Shown here piece by piece: positions 48,972 to 62,310 of a stretch of 64,000 nucleotides of DNA. The notes under the pieces were generated by a model that saw only the letters and a list, made by a program, of their open reading frames with translations, was not told where the DNA came from and did not search any database. A program made the position numbers and the translations under genes. This DNA comes from Isoperla grammatica (lineage: Eukaryota > Arthropoda > Insecta > Plecoptera > Perlodidae), in contig OX246745.1 in assembly GCA_945910005.1 (NCBI GenBank), positions 39,522,419-39,586,418 on the forward strand, read 5' to 3'. Every line of letters begins with the position of its first letter. Within the stretch, counting starts at the first letter, position 1.

Positions 48972-51197
48972 TAAGCCCGGCCATGTGTAGTGAGTATAGT
49001 AGTGAGTGTGCAATGCTACGCTGCTTCTGTAAGCCAGGCTGTCAGTCTAGTAATCACGGACATGTGTAGTGAGTATAGTAGTGAGTGTGCAATGCTACGC
49101 TGCTTCTGTGAGCCAGGCTGTCAGTCTAGTAAGCCCGGACATGTGTAGTGAGTATAGTAGTGAGTGTGCAATGCTACGCTGCTTTTGTCAGCCAGGCTGT
49201 CAGTCTAGTAAGCCCGGACATGTGTAGTGAGTATAGTAGTGAGTGTGCAATGCTACGCTGCTTCCGTCAGCCAGGCTGTCAGTCTAGTAAGCCCGGACAT
49301 GTGTAGTGAGTATAGTAGTGAGTGAGTGTGCAATGCTACGCTACTTCTGTGAGCCAGACTGTCAGTCTAGTAAGCCCGGACATGTGTAGTGAGTATAGGA
49401 GTGAGTGAGTGTGCATTGCTACGCTGCTTCTGTGAGCCAGGCTGTCAGTCTAGTAAGCCCGGACATGTGTAGTGAGTATAGTAGTGAGTGAGTGTGCAAT
49501 GCTACGCTGCTTCTGTGAGCCAGGCTGTCAGTCTAGTAAGCCCGGACATGTGTAGTGAGTGTAGTAGTGAGTGAGTGTGCAATGCTACGCTGCTTCTGTG
49601 AGCCAGGCTGTCAGTCTAGTAAGCCCGGAAATGTGTAGTGAGTATAGTAGTGAGTGAGTGTGCAATGCTACGCTGCTTCTGTCAGCCAGGCTGTCAGTCT
49701 AGTAAGCCCGGACATGTGTAGTGAGTATAGTAGTGAGTGTGCAATGCTACGCTGCTTCTGTAAGCCAGGCTGTAAGTCTAGTAAGCCCGGACATGTGTAA
49801 TGAGTATAGTAGTGAGTGAGTGTGCAATGCTACGCTGCTTCTGTGAGCCAGGCTGTCAGTCTAGTAGGCCCGGACATGTGTAGTGAGTATAGTAGTGAGT
49901 GTGCAATGCTACGCTGTTTCTGTGAGCCAGGCTGTCAGTCTAGTAGGCCCGGACATGTGTAGTGAGTATAGTAGTGAGTGTGCAATGCTACGCTGCTTCT
50001 GTAAGCCAGGCTGTCAGTCTAGTAAGCCCGGACATGTGTAGTGAGTATAGTAGTGAGTGAGTGTGCAATGCTACGCTGCTTCTGTCAGCCAGGCTGTCAG
50101 TCTAGTAAGCCCGGACATGTGTAGTGAGTATAGTAGTGAGTGAGTGTGGAATGCTACGCTGCTTCTGTCAGCCAGGCTGTCAGTCTAGTAAGCCCGGACA
50201 TGTGTAGTGAGTATAGTAGTGAGTGTGCAATGCTACGCTGCTTCTGTCAGCCAGGCTGTCAGTCTAGTAAGCCCGGCCATGTGTAGTGAGTATAGTAGTG
50301 AGTGAGTGTGCAATGCTACGCTGCTTCTGTGAGCCAGGCTGTCAGTCTAGAAAGCCCGGACATGTGTAGTGAGTATAGTAGTGAGTGAGTGTGCAATGCT
50401 ATGCTGCTTCTGTGAGCCAGGCTGTCAGTCTAGTAAGCCCGGACATGTGTAGTGAGTATAGTAGTGAGTGAGTGTGCAATGCTATGCTGCTTCTGTGAGC
50501 CAGGCTGTCAGTCTAGTAAGCCCGGACATGTGTAGTGAGTATAGTAGTGAGTGAGTGTGCAATGCTATGCTGCTTCTGTGAGCCAGGCTGTCAGTCTAGT
50601 AAGCCCGGACATGTGTAGTGAGTATAGAAGTGAGTGTGCAATGCTACGCTGCTTCTGTCAGCCAGGCTTTCAGTCTAGTAAGCCCGGACATGTGTAGTGA
50701 GTATAGTAGTGAGTGTGCAATGCTACGCTGCTTCTGTGAGCCAGGCTGTCAGTCTAGTAAGCCCGGACATGTGTAGTGAGTATAGTAGTGAGTGAGTGTG
50801 CAATGCTACGCTGCTTCTGTCAGCCAGGCTGTCAGTCTAGTAAGCGGACATGTGTAGTGAGTATAGTAGTGAGTGTGCAATGCTACGCTGCTTCTGTAAG
50901 CCAGGCTGTCAGTCTAGTAAGCCCGGACATGTGAAGTGAGTATAGTAGTGAGTGTGCAATGCTACGCTGCTTCTGTCAGCCAGGCTGTCAGTCTAGTAAG
51001 CCCGGACATGTGTAGTGAGTATAGTAGTGAGTGTGCAATGCTACGCTGTTTCTGTCAGCCAGGCTGTCAGTCTAGTAAGCCTGGCCATGTGTAGTGAGTA
51101 TAGTAGTGAGTGTGCAATGCTACGCTGCTTCTGTGAGCCAGGCTGTCAGTCTAGTAAGCCCGGACATGTGTAGTGAGTATAGTAGTGAGTGAGTGTG

Positions 51198-51225
51198 CAA
51201 TTCTACGCTGCTTCTGTCAGTCTAG
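51198..51225 (+). repeat. 12 bp-loss monomer, copy 14
   Basis: This is the standard form, 2,254 bp after copy 13, with TAATCCC and GAGTTTAG following. Confidence 0.92.
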
Positions 51226-53915
51226 TAAGCCCGGCCATGTGTAGTGAGTATAGTAGTGAGTGTGCAATGCTACGCTGCTTCTGTAAGCCAGGCTGTCAGT
51301 CTAGTAATCCCGGACATGTGTAGTGAGTTTAGTAGTGAGTGTGCAATGCTACGCTGCTTCTGTGAGCCAGGCTGTCAGTCTAGTAAGCCCGGACATGTGT
51401 AGTGAGTATAGTAGTGAGTGTGCAATGCTACGCTGCTTCTGTCAGCCAGGCTGTCAGTCTAGTAAGCCCGGACATGTGTAGTGAGTATAGTAGTGAGTGT
51501 GCAATGCTACGCTGCTTCTGTCAGCCAGGCTGTCAGTCTAGTAAGCCCGGACATGTGTAGTGAGTATAGTAGTGAGTGAGTGTGCAATGCTACGCTACTT
51601 CTGTGAGCCAGACTGTCAGTCTAGTAAGCCCGGACATGTGTAGTGAGTATAGAAGTGAGTGAGTGTGCAATGCTACGCTGCTTCTGTGAGCCAGGCTGTC
51701 AGTCTAGTAAGCCCGGACATGTGTAGTGAGTGTAGTAGTGAGTGAGTGTGTAATGCTACGCTGCTTCTGTGAGCCAGGCTGTCAGTCTAGTAAGCCCGGC
51801 CATGTGTAGTGAGTATAGTAGTGAGTGTGCAATGCTACGCTGCTTCTGTGAGCCAGGCTGTCAGTCTAGTAAGCCCGGACATGTGTAGTGAGTATAGTAG
51901 TGAGTGTGCAATGCTACGCTGCTTCTGTGAGCCAGGCTGTCAGTCTAGTAAGCCCGGACATGTGTAGTGAGTATAGTAGTGAGTGTGCAATGCTACGCTG
52001 CTTCTGTCAGCCAGGCTGTCAGTCTAGTAAGCCCGGACATGTGTAGTGAGTATAGTAGTGAGTGTGCAATGCTACGCTGCTTCTGTGAGCCAGGCTGTCA
52101 GTCTAGTAAGCCCGGACATGTGTAGTGAGTATAGTAGTGAGTAAGTGTGCAATGCTACGCTGCTTCTGTCAGCCAGGCTGTCAGTCTAGTAAGCCCGGAC
52201 ATGGGTAGTGAGTATAGTAGTGAGTGTGCAATGCTACGCTGCTTCTGTCAGCCAGGCTGTCAGTCTAGTAAGCCCGGCCATGTGTTGTGAGTATAGTAGT
52301 GAGTGAGTGTGCAATGCTACGCTGCTTCTGTGAGCCAGGCTGTCAGTCTAATAAGCCCGGACATGTGTAGTGAGTATAGTAGTGAGTGAGTGTGCAATGC
52401 TATGCTGCTTCTGTGAGCCAGGCTGTCAGTCTAGTAAGCCCGGACATGTGTAGTGAGTATAGTAGTGAGTGAGTGTGCAATGCTACGCTGCTTCTGTCAG
52501 CCAGGCTGTCAGTCTAGTAAGCGGACATGTGTAGTGAGTATAGTAGTGAGTGTGCAATGCTACGCTGCTTCTGTGAGCCAGGCTGTCAGTCTAGTAAACC
52601 CGGACATGTGTGGTGAGTATAGTAGTGAGTGTGCAATGCTACGCTGCTTCTGTCAGCCAGGCTGTCAGTCTAGTAAGCCCGGACATGTGTAGTGAGTATA
52701 GTAGTGAGTGTGCAATGCTACGCTGCTTCTGTCAGCCAGGCTGTCAGTCTTGTAAGCCCGGACATGTGTAGTGAGTATAGTAGTGAGTGAGTGTGCAATG
52801 CTACGCTACTTCTGTGAGCCAGACTGTCAGTCTAGTAAGCCTGGACATGTGTAGTGAGTATAGTAGTGAGTGTGCAATGCTACGCTGCTTCTGTCAGCCA
52901 GGCTGTCAGTCTAGTAAGCCCGGACATGTGTAGTGAGTATAGTAGTGAGTGTGCAATGCTACGCTGCTTCTGTCAGCCAGGCTGTCAGTCTAGTAAGCCC
53001 GGACATGTGTAGTGAGTATAGTAGTGAGTGTGCAATGCTACGCTGCTTCTGTCAGCCAGGCTGTCAGTCTAGTAAGCCCGGACGTGTGTAGTGAGTATAG
53101 TAGTGAGTGTGCAATGCTACGCTGCTTCTGTCAGCCAGGCTGTCAGTCTAGTAAGCCCGGACATGTGTAGTGAGTATAGTAGTGAGTGAGTGTGCAATGC
53201 TATGCTGCTTCTGTGAGCCAGGCTGTCAGTCTAGTAAGCCCGGACATGTGTAGTGAGTATAGTAGTGAGTGAGTGTGCAATGCTATGCTGCTTCTGTGAG
53301 CCAGGCTGTCAGTCTAGTAAGCCCGGACATGTGTAGTGAGTATAGAAGTGAGTGTGCAATGCTACGCTGCTTCTGTTAGCCAGGCTGTCAGTCTAGTAAG
53401 CCCGGACATGTGTAGTGGGTATAGTAGTGAGTGTGCAATGCTACGCTGCTTCTGTGTGCCAGGCTGTCAGTTTAGTAAGCCCGGACATGTGTAGTGAGTA
53501 TAGTAGTGAGTGAGTGTGCAATGCTACGCTGCTTCTGTCAGCCAGGCTGTCAGTCTAGTAAGCGGACATGTGTAGTGAGTATAGTAGTGAGTGTGCAATG
53601 CTACGCTGCTTCTGTGAGCCAGGCTGTCAGTCTAGTAAGCCCGGACATGTGTAGTGAGTATAGTAGTGAGTGTGCAATGCTACGCTGCTTCTGTCAGCCA
53701 GGCTGTCAGTCTAGTAAGCCCGGACATGTGTAGTGAGAATAGTAGTGAGTGTGCAATGCTACGCTGTTTCTGTCAGCCAGGCTGTCAGTCTAGTAAGCCC
53801 GGCCATGTGTAGTGAGTATAGTAGTGAGTGTGCAATGCTACGCTGCTTCTGTGAGCCAGGCTGTCAGTCTAGTAAGCCCGGACATGTGTAGTGAGTATAG
53901 TAGTGAGTGAGTGTG

Positions 53916-53943
53916 CAATTCTACGCTGCTTCTGTTAGTCTAG
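53916..53943 (+). repeat. 12 bp-loss monomer, copy 15 (GTTAGTCTAG form)
   Basis: The junction reads CTGTTAGTCTAG. GAGTTTTGTAG follows in the second monomer downstream. Confidence 0.92.
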
Positions 53944-56714
53944 TAAGCCCGGCCATGTGTAGTGAGTATAGTAGTGAGTGTGCAATGCTACGCTGCTTCT
54001 GTAAGCCAGGCTGTCAGTCTAGTAATCCCGGACATGTGTAGTGAGTTTTGTAGTGAGTGTGCAATGCTACGCTGCTTCTGTGAGCCAGGCTGTCAGTCTA
54101 GTAAGCCCGGACATGTGTAGTGAGTATAGTAGTGAGTGTGCAATGCTACGCTGCTTCTGTCAGCCAGGCTGTCAGTCTAGTAAGCCCGGACATGTGTAGT
54201 GAGTATAGTAGTGAGTGTGCAATGCTACGCTGCTTCTGTCAGCCAGGCTGTCAGTCTAGTAAGCCCGGACATGTGTAGTGAGTATAGTAGTGAGTGAGTG
54301 TGCAATGCTACGCTACTTCTGTGAGCCAGACTGTCAGTCTAGTAAGCCCGGACATGTGTAGTGAGTATAGTAGTGAGTGAGTGTGCAATGCTACGCTGCT
54401 TCTGTGAGCCAGGCTGTCAGTCTAGTAAGCCCGGACATGTGTAGTGAGTGTAGTAGTGAGTGAGTGTGCAATGCTACGCTGCTTCTGTGAGCCAGGCTGT
54501 CAGTCTAGTAAGCCCGGCCATGTGTAGTGAGTATAGTAGTGAGTGTGCAATGCTACGCTGCTTTTGTGAGCCAGGCTGTCAGTCTAGTAACCCCGGACAT
54601 GTGTAGTGAGTATAGTAGTGAGTGTGCAATGCTACGCTGCTTCTGTGAGCCAGGCTGTCAGTCTAGTAAGCCCGGACATGTGTAGTGAGTATAGTAGTAA
54701 GTGTGCAATGCTACGCTGCTTCTGTCAGCCAGGCTGTCAGTCTAGTAAGCCCGGACATGTGTAGTGAGTATAGTAGTGAGTGTGCAATGCTACGCTGCTT
54801 CTGTGAGCCAGGCTGTCAGTCTAGTAAGCCCGGACATGTGTAGTGAGTATAGTAGTGAGTGAGTGTGCAATGCTACGCTGCTTCTGTCAGCCAGGCTGTC
54901 AGTCTAGTAAGCCCGGACATGGGTAGTGAGTATAGTAGTGAGTGTGCAATGCTACGCTGCTTCTGTCAGCCAGGCTGTCAGTCTAGTAAGCCCGGACATG
55001 TGTAGTGAGTATAGTAGTGAGTGAGTGTGCAATGCTACGCTGCTTCTGTGAGCCAGGCTGTCAGTCTAGTAAGCCCGGACATGTGTAGTGAGTATAGTAG
55101 TGAGTGAGTGTGCAATGCTTTGCTGCTTCTGTGAGCCAGGCTGTCAGTCTAGTAAGCCCGGACATGTGTAGTGAGTATAGTAGTGAGTGAGTGTGCAATG
55201 CTATGCTGCTTCTGTGAGCCAGGCTGTCAGTCTAGTAAGCCCGGACATGTGTAGTGAGTATAGTAGTGAGTGAGTGTGCAATGCTATGCTGCTTCTGTGA
55301 GCCAGGCTGTCAGTCTTGTAAGCCCGGACATGTGTAGTGAGTATAGAAGTGAGTGTGCAATGCTACGCTGCTTCTGTCAGCCAGGCTGTCAGTCTAGTAA
55401 GCCCGGACATGTGTAGTGAGTATAGTAGTGAGTGTGCAATGCTACGCTGCTTCTGTCAGCCAGGCTGTCGGTCTAGTAAGCCCGGACATGTGTAGTGAGT
55501 ATAGTAGTGAGTGAGTGTGCAATGCTACGCTGCTTCTGTCAGCCAGGCTGTCAGTCTAGTAAGCGGACATGTGTAGTGAGTATAGTAGTGAGTGTGCAAT
55601 GCTACGCTGCTTCTGTGAGCCAGGCTGTCAGTCTAGTAAGCCCGGACATGTGTAGTGAGTATAGTAGTGAGTGTGCAATGCTACGCTGCTTCTGTCAGCC
55701 AGGCTGTCAGTCTAGTAAGCCCGGACATGTGTAGTGAGTATAGAAGTGAGTGTGCAATGCTACGCTGCTTCTGTGAGCCAGGCTGTCAGTCTAGTAAGCC
55801 CGGACATGTGTAGTGAGTATAGTAGTGAGTGTGCAATGCTACGCTGCTTCTGTCAGCCAGGCTGTCAGTCTAGTAAGCCCGGACATGTGTAGTGAGTATA
55901 GAAGTGAGTGTGCAATGCTACGCTGCTTCTGTCAGCCAGGCTGTCAGTCTAGTAAGCCCGGACATGTGTAGTGAGTATAGTAGTGAGTGTGCAATGCTAC
56001 GCTGCTTCTGTCAGCCAGGCTGTCAGTCTAGTAAGCCCGGACATGTGTAGTGAGTATAGTAGTGAGTGTGCAATGCTACGCTGCTTCTGTCAGCCAGGCT
56101 GTCAGTCTAGTAAGCCCGGACATGTGTAGTGAGTATAGTAGTGAGTGTGCAATGCTACGCTGCTTCTGTCAGCCGAGCTGTCAGTCTAGTAAGCCCGGAC
56201 ATGTGTAGTGAGTATAGTAGTGAGTGTGCAATGCTACGCTGATTCTGTCAGCCAGGCTGTCAGTCTAGTAAGCCCGGACATGTGTAGTGAGTATAGTAGT
56301 GAGTGAGTGTGCAATGCTACGCTACTTCTGTGAGCCAGGCTGTCAGTCTAGTAAGCCCGGACATGTGTAGTGAGTAAAGTAGTGAGTGAGTGTGCAATGC
56401 TACGCTGCTTCTGTCAGCCAGGCTGTCAGTCTAGTAAGCCCGGACATGTGTAGTGAGTATAGTAGTGAGTGTGCAATGCTACGCTGCTTCTGTCAGCCAG
56501 GCTGTCAGTCTAGTAAGCCCGGACATGTGTAGTGAGTATAGTAGTGAAAGTGCAATGCTACGCTGTTTCTGTCAGCCAGGCTGTCAGTCTAGTAAGCCCG
56601 GCCATGTGTAGTGAGTATAGTAGTGAGTGTGCAATGCTACGCTGCTTCTGTGAGCCAGGCTGTCAGTCTAGTAAGCCCGGACATGTGTAGTGAGTATAGT
56701 AGTGAGTGAGTGTG

Positions 56715-56742
56715 CAATTCTACGCTGCTTCTGTCAGTCTAG
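56715..56742 (+). repeat. 12 bp-loss monomer, copy 16
   Basis: This is the standard junction, followed by TAATCACGG and the rare CTACAATGCTTCTGTTAG monomer. Confidence 0.92.
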
Positions 56743-59353
56743 TAAGCCCGGCCATGTGTAGTGAGTATAGTAGTGAGTGTGCAATGCTACGCTGCTTCTG
56801 TAAGCCAGGCTGTCAGTCTAGTAATCACGGACATGTGTAGTGAGTATAGTAGTGAGTGTGCAATGCTACAATGCTTCTGTTAGCCAGGCTGTCAGTCTAG
56901 TAAGCCCGGACATGTGTAGTGAGTATAGTAGTGAGTGTGCAATGCTACGCTGCTTTTGTCAGCCAGGCTGTCAGTCTAGTAAGCCCGGACATGTGTAGTG
57001 AGTATAGTAGTGAGTGTGCAATGCTACGCTGCTTCCGTCAGCCAGGCTGTCAGTCTAGTAAGCCCGGACATGTGTAGTGAGTATAGTAGTGAGTGAGTGT
57101 GCAATGCTACGCTACTTCTGTGAGCCAGACTGTCAGTCTAGTAAGCCCGGACATGTGTAGTGAGTATAGGAGTGAGTGAGTGTGCATTGCTACGCTGCTT
57201 CTGTGAGCCAGGCTGTCAGTCTAGTAAGCCCGGACATGTGTAGTGAGTATAGTAGTGAGTGAGTGTGCAATGCTACGCTGCTTCTGTGAGCCAGGCTGTC
57301 AGTCTAGTAAGCCCGGACATGTGTAGTGAGTATAGTAGTGAGTGTGCAATGCTACGCTGCTTCTGTGAGCCAGGCTGTCAGTCTAGTAAGCCCGGACATG
57401 TGTAGTGAGTATAGTAGTGAGTGTGCAATGCTACGCTGCTTCTGTCAGCCAGGCTGTCAGTCTAGTAAGCCCGGACATGTGTAGTGAGTATAGTAGTGAG
57501 TGTGCAATGCTACGCTGCTTCTGTGAGCCAGGCTGTCAGTCTAGTAAGCCCGGACATGTGTAGTGAGTATAGTAGTGAGTAAGTGTGCAATGCTACGCTG
57601 CTTCTGTCAGCCAGGCTGTCAGTCTAGTAAGCCCGGACATGGGTAGTGAGTATAGTAGTGAGTGTGCAATGCTACGCTGCTTCTGTCAGCCAGGCTGTCA
57701 GTCTAGTAAGCCCGGCCATGTGTAGTGAGTATAGTAGTGAGTGAGTGTGCAATGCTACGCTGCTTCTGTGAGCCAGGCTGTCAGTCTAATAAGCCCGGAC
57801 ATGTGTAGTGAGTATAGTAGTGAGTGAGTGTGCAATGCTATGCTGCTTCTGTGAGCCAGGCTGTCAGTCTAGTAAGCCCGGACATGTGTAGTGAGTATAG
57901 TAGTGAGTGAGTGTGCAATGCTACGCTGCTTCTGTCAGCCAGGCTGTCAGTCTAGTAAGCGGACATGTGTAGTGAGTATAGTAGTGAGTGTGCAATGCTA
58001 CGCTGCTTCTGTGAGCCAGGCTGTCAGTCTAGTAAACCCGGACATGTGTAGTGAGTATAGTAGTGAGTGTGCAATGCTACGCTGCTTCTGTCAGCCAGGC
58101 TGTCAGTCTAGTAAGCCCGGACATGTGTAGTGAGTATAGTAGTGAGTGTGCAATGCTACGCTGCTTCTGTCAGCCAGGCTGTCAGTCTTGTAAGCCCGGA
58201 CATGTGTAGTGAGTATAGTAGTGAGTGAATGTGCAATGCTACGCTACTTCTGTGAGCCAGACTGTCAGTCTAGTAAGCCTGGACATGTGTAGTGAGTATA
58301 GTAGTGAGTGTGCAATGCTACGCTGCTTCTGTCAGCCAGGCTGTCAGTCTAGTAAGCCCGGACATGTGTAGTGAGTATAGTAGTGAGTGTGCAATGCTAC
58401 GCTGCTTCTGTCAGCCAGGCTGTCAGTCTAGTAAGCCCGGACATGTGTAGTGAGTATAGTAGTGAGTGTGCAATGCTACGCTGCTTCTGTCAGCCAGGCT
58501 GTCAGTCTAGTAAGCCCGGACGTGTGTAGTGAGTATAGTAGTGAGTGTGCAATGCTACGCTGCTTCTGTCAGCCAGGCTGTCAGTCTAGTAAGCCCGGAC
58601 ATGTGTAGTGAGTATAGTAGTGAGTGAGTGTGCAATGCTATGCTGCTTCTGTGAGCCAGGCTGTCAGTCTAGTAAGCCCGGACATGTGTAGTGAGTATAG
58701 TAGTGAGTGAGTGTGCAATGCTATGCTGCTTCTGTGAGCCAGGCTGTCAGTCTAGTAAGCCCGGACATGTGTAGTGAGTATAGAAGTGAGTGTGCAATGC
58801 TACGCTGCTTCTGTTAGCCAGGCTGTCAGTCTAGTAAGCCCGGACATGTGTAGTGAGTATAGTAGTGAGTGTGCAATGCTACGCTGCTTCTGTGTGCCAG
58901 GCTGTCAGTTTAGTAAGCCCGGACATGTGTAGTGAGTATAGTAGTGAGTGAGTGTGCAATGCTACGCTGCTTCTGTCAGCCAGGCTGTCAGTCTAGTAAG
59001 CGGACATGTGTAGTGAGTATAGTAGTGAGTGTGCAATGCTACGCTGCTTCTGTGAGCCAGGCTGTCAGTCTAGTAAGCCTGGACATGTGTAGTGAGTATA
59101 GTAGTGAGTGTGCAATGCTACGCTGCTTCTGTCAGCCAGGCTGTCAGTCTAGTAAGCCCGGACATGTGTAGTGAGAATAGTAGTGAGTGTGCAATGCTAC
59201 GCTGTTTCTGTCAGCCAGGCTGTCAGTCTAGTAAGCCCGGCCATGTGTAGTGAGTATAGTAGTGAGTGTGCAATGCTACGCTGCTTCTGTGAGCCAGGCT
59301 GTCAGTCTAGTAAGCCCGGACATGTGTAGTGAGTATAGTAGTGAGTGAGTGTG

Positions 59354-59381
59354 CAATTCTACGCTGCTTCTGTAAGTCTAG
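59354..59381 (+). repeat. 12 bp-loss monomer, copy 17 (GTAAGTCTAG form)
   Basis: It is the partner of copy 15 at exactly 5,438 bp, but reads CTGTAAGTCTAG where copy 15 has CTGTTAGTCTAG. GAGTTTTGTAG is shared. Confidence 0.92.
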
Positions 59382-62310
59382 TAAGCCCGGCCATGTGTAG
59401 TGAGTATAGTAGTGAGTGTGCAATGCTACGCTGCTTCTGTAAGCCAGGCTGTCAGTCTAGTAATCCCGGACATGTGTAGTGAGTTTTGTAGTGAGTGTGC
59501 AATGCTACGCTGCTTCTGTGAGCCAGGCTGTCAGTCTAGTAAGCCCGGACATGTGTAGTGAGTATAGTAGTGAGTGTGCAATGCAACGCTGCTTCTGTCA
59601 GCCAGGCTGTCAGTCTAGTAAGCCCGGACATGTGTAGTGAGTATAGTAGTGAGTGTGCAATGCTACGCTGCTTCTGTCAGCCAGGCTGTCAGTCTAGTAA
59701 GCCCGGACATGTGTAGTGAGTATAGTAGTGAGTGAGTGTGCAATGCTACGCTACTTCTGTGAGCCAGACTGTCAGTCTAGTAAGCCCGGACATGTGTAGT
59801 GAGTATAGTAGTGAGTGAGTGTGCAATGCTACGCTGCTTCTGTGAGCCAGGCTGTCAGTCTAGTAAGCCCGGACATGTGTAGTGAGTGTAGTAGTGAGTG
59901 AGTGTGCAATGCTACGCTGCTTCTGTGAGCCAGGCTGTCAGTCTAGTAAGCCCGGCCATGTGTAGTGAGTATAGTAGTGAGTGTGCAATGCTACGCTGCT
60001 TCTGTGAGCCAGGCTGTCAGTCTAGTAAGCCCGGACATGTGTAGTGAGTATAGTAGTGAGTGTGCAATGCTACGCTGCTTCTGTGAGCCAGGCTGTCAGT
60101 CTAGTAAGCCCGGACATGTGTAGTGAGTATAGTAGTAAGTGTGCAATGCTACGCTGCTTCTGTCAGCCAGGCTGTCAGTCTAGTAAGCCCGGACATGTGT
60201 AGTGAGTATAGTAGTGAGTGTGCAATGCTACGCTGCTTCTGTGAGCCAGGCTGTCAGTCTAGTAAGCCCGGACATGTGTAGTGAGTATAGTAGTGAGTGA
60301 GTGTGCAATGCTACGCTGCTTCTGTCAGCCAGGCTGTCAGTCTAGTAAGCCCGGACATGGGTAGTGAGTATAGTAGTGAGTGTGCAATGCTACGCTGCTT
60401 CTGTCAGCCAGGCTGTCAGTCTAGTAAGCCCGGACATGTGTAGTGAGTATAGTAGTGAGTGAGTGTGCAATGCTACGCTGCTTCTGTGAGCCAGGCTGTC
60501 AGTCTAGTAAGCCCGGACATGTGTAGTGAGTATAGTAGTGAGTGAGTGTGCAATGCTTTGCTGCTTCTGTGAGCCAGGCTGTCAGTCTAGTAAGCCCGGA
60601 CATGTGTAGTGAGTATAGTAGTGAGTGAGTGTGCAATGCTATGCTGCTTCTGTGAGCCAGGCTGTCAGTCTAGTAAGCCCGGACATGTGTAGTGAGTATA
60701 GTAGTGAGTGAGTGTGCAATGCTATGCTGCTTCTGTGAGCCAGGCTGTCAGTCTTGTAAGCCCGGACATGTGTAGTGAGTATAGAAGTGAGTGTGCAATG
60801 CTACGCTGCTTCTGTCAGCCAGGCTGTCAGTCTAGTAAGCCCGGACATGTGTAGTGAGTATAGTAGTGAGTGTGCAATGCTACGCTGCTTCTGTCAGCCA
60901 GGCTGTCGGTCTAGTAAGCCCGGACATGTGTAGTGAGTATAGTAGTGAGTGAGTGTGCAATGCTACGCTGCTTCTGTCAGCCAGGCTGTCAGTCTAGTAA
61001 GCGGACATGTGTAGTGAGTATAGTAGTGAGTGTGCAATGCTACGCTGCTTCTGTGAGCCAGGCTGTCAGTCTAGTAAGCCCGGACATGTGTAGTGAGTAT
61101 AGTAGTGAGTGTGCAATGCTACGCTGCTTCTGTCAGCCAGGCTGTCAGTCTAGTAAGCCCGGACATGTGTAGTGAGTATAGTAGTGAGTGTGCAATGCTA
61201 CGCTGCTTCTGTGAGCCAGGCTGTCAGTCTAGTAAGCCCGGACATGTGTAGTGAGTATAGTAGTGAGTGTGCAATGCTACGCTGCTTCTGTCAGCCAGGC
61301 TGTCAGTCTAGTAAGCCTGGACATGTGTAGTGAGTATAGTAGTGAGTGTGCAATGCTACGCTGCTTCTGCCAGCCAGGCTGTCAGTCTAGTAAGCCCGGA
61401 CATGTGTAGTGAGTATAGTAGTGAGTGTGCAATGCTACGCTGCTTCTGTCAGCCAGGCTGTCAGTCTAGTAAGCCCGGACATGTGTAGTGAGTAAAGAAG
61501 TGAGTGTGCAATGCTACGCTGCTTCTGTCAGCCAGGCTGTCAGTCTAGTAAGCCCGGACATGTGTAGTGAGTATAGTAGTGAGTGTGCAATGCTACGCTG
61601 CTTCTGTCAGCCAGGCTGTCAGTCTAGTAAGCCCGGACATGTGTAGTGAGTATAGTAGTGAGTGTGCAATGCTACGCTGCTTCTGTCAGCCAGGCTGTCA
61701 GTCTAGTAAGCCCGGACATGTGTAGTGAGTATAGTAGTGAGTGTGCAATGCTACGCTGCTTCTGTCAGCCGAGCTGTCAGTCTAGTAAGCCCGGACATGT
61801 GTAGTGAGTATAGTAGTGAGTGTGCAATGTTACGCTGATTCTGTCAGCCAGGCTGTCAGTCTAGTAAGCCCGGACATGTGTAGTGAGTATAGTAGTGAGT
61901 GAGTGTGCAATGCTACGCTACTTCTGTGAGCCAGGCTGTCAGTCTAGTAAGCCCGGACATGTGTAGTGAGTATAGTAGTGAGTGAGTGTGCAATGCTTCG
62001 CTGCTTCTGTCAGCCAGGCTGTCAGTCTAGTAAGCCCGGACATGTGTAGTGAGTATAGTAGTGAGTGTGCAATGCTACGCTGCTTCTGTCAGCCAGGCTG
62101 TCAGTCTAGTAAGCCCGGACATGTGTAGTGAGTATAGTAGTGAGTGTGCAATGCTACGCTGTTTCTGTCAGCCAGGCTGTCAGTCTAGTAAGCCCGGCCA
62201 TGTGTAGTGAGTATAGTAGTGAGTGTGCAATGCTACGCTGCTTCTGTGAGCCAGGCTGTCAGTCTAGTAAGCCCGGACATGTGTAGTGAGTATAGTAGTG
62301 AGTGAGTGTG

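Larger units (their letters stand above)
46611..51850 (+). repeat. Mosaic satellite stretch linking two segment duplications
   Basis: The first ~1.3 kb follows the order of 43,570-44,830 at an offset of about 3,037 bp (CATGGGTAG at 44,189 and 47,226; AAGCGG at 44,831 and 47,869). The part from ~47,200 to 49,450 matches ~54,900-57,220 and ~60,340-62,820: it shares the CAGCCGAGCTG, TAATCACGG, CTTCCGTCAG and GAGTGTGCATTGC variants in order. The part from ~49,600 resembles ~41,500-43,600 (GTAATGAG at 49,798 and 41,703). Only satellite is present. Confidence 0.65.
51850..57290 (+). repeat. 5,438 bp segment, copy 1
   Basis: Landmarks recur 5,438 bp later: ATGGGTAG at 52,201 and 57,639, AAGCGG at 52,519 and 57,957, at 53,560 and 58,998, and at 55,561 and 60,999, GTGAGTTTTG at 54,041 and 59,479, and ATGGGTAG at 54,919 and 60,357. 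The start is set where the GTGTAATG monomer near 51,750 stops matching. Its last part gives an offset of 5,596 because the second copy gained two monomers after about 61,300. Confidence 0.88.
6830..61010 (+). repeat. AAGCGG marker family: 23 monomers with a 2 bp loss
   Basis: AAGCCCGGACATG is shortened to AAGCGGACATG. AAGCGG starts at 6830, 8347, 10738, 13458, 16593, 18593, 28424, 30581, 32965, 36179, 38181, 39218, 42831, 44831, 45868, 47869, 50842, 52519, 53560, 55561, 57957, 58998 and 60999. Each lies in a CAGCC-type monomer that follows an expanded GTGAGTGAG tract, and a GAGCC-type monomer normally follows. A recurrent flank implies one original deletion spread by segment duplication. The markers give the clearest ruler for the higher-order structure (spacings 2,720, 5,438 and 6,650 bp). 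Confidence 0.92.

Noticed and set aside
4041..61172. About 23 open frames of 67-105 codons on the + strand with cysteine-rich, repetitive translations (CAMLRCFCQPGCQSS-like)
   Set aside because: They are translations of the satellite. The usual 79-codon frame is about three monomers read through three frames; it begins with GTG inside GTGAGTATAG and ends at TAG in GTGTAG. It stays open only where the +4 and -2 length variants shift frame past the stops. There is no ribosome binding site, splice context or conservation independent of the DNA repeat, and the same frame recurs with each copy of the segment.
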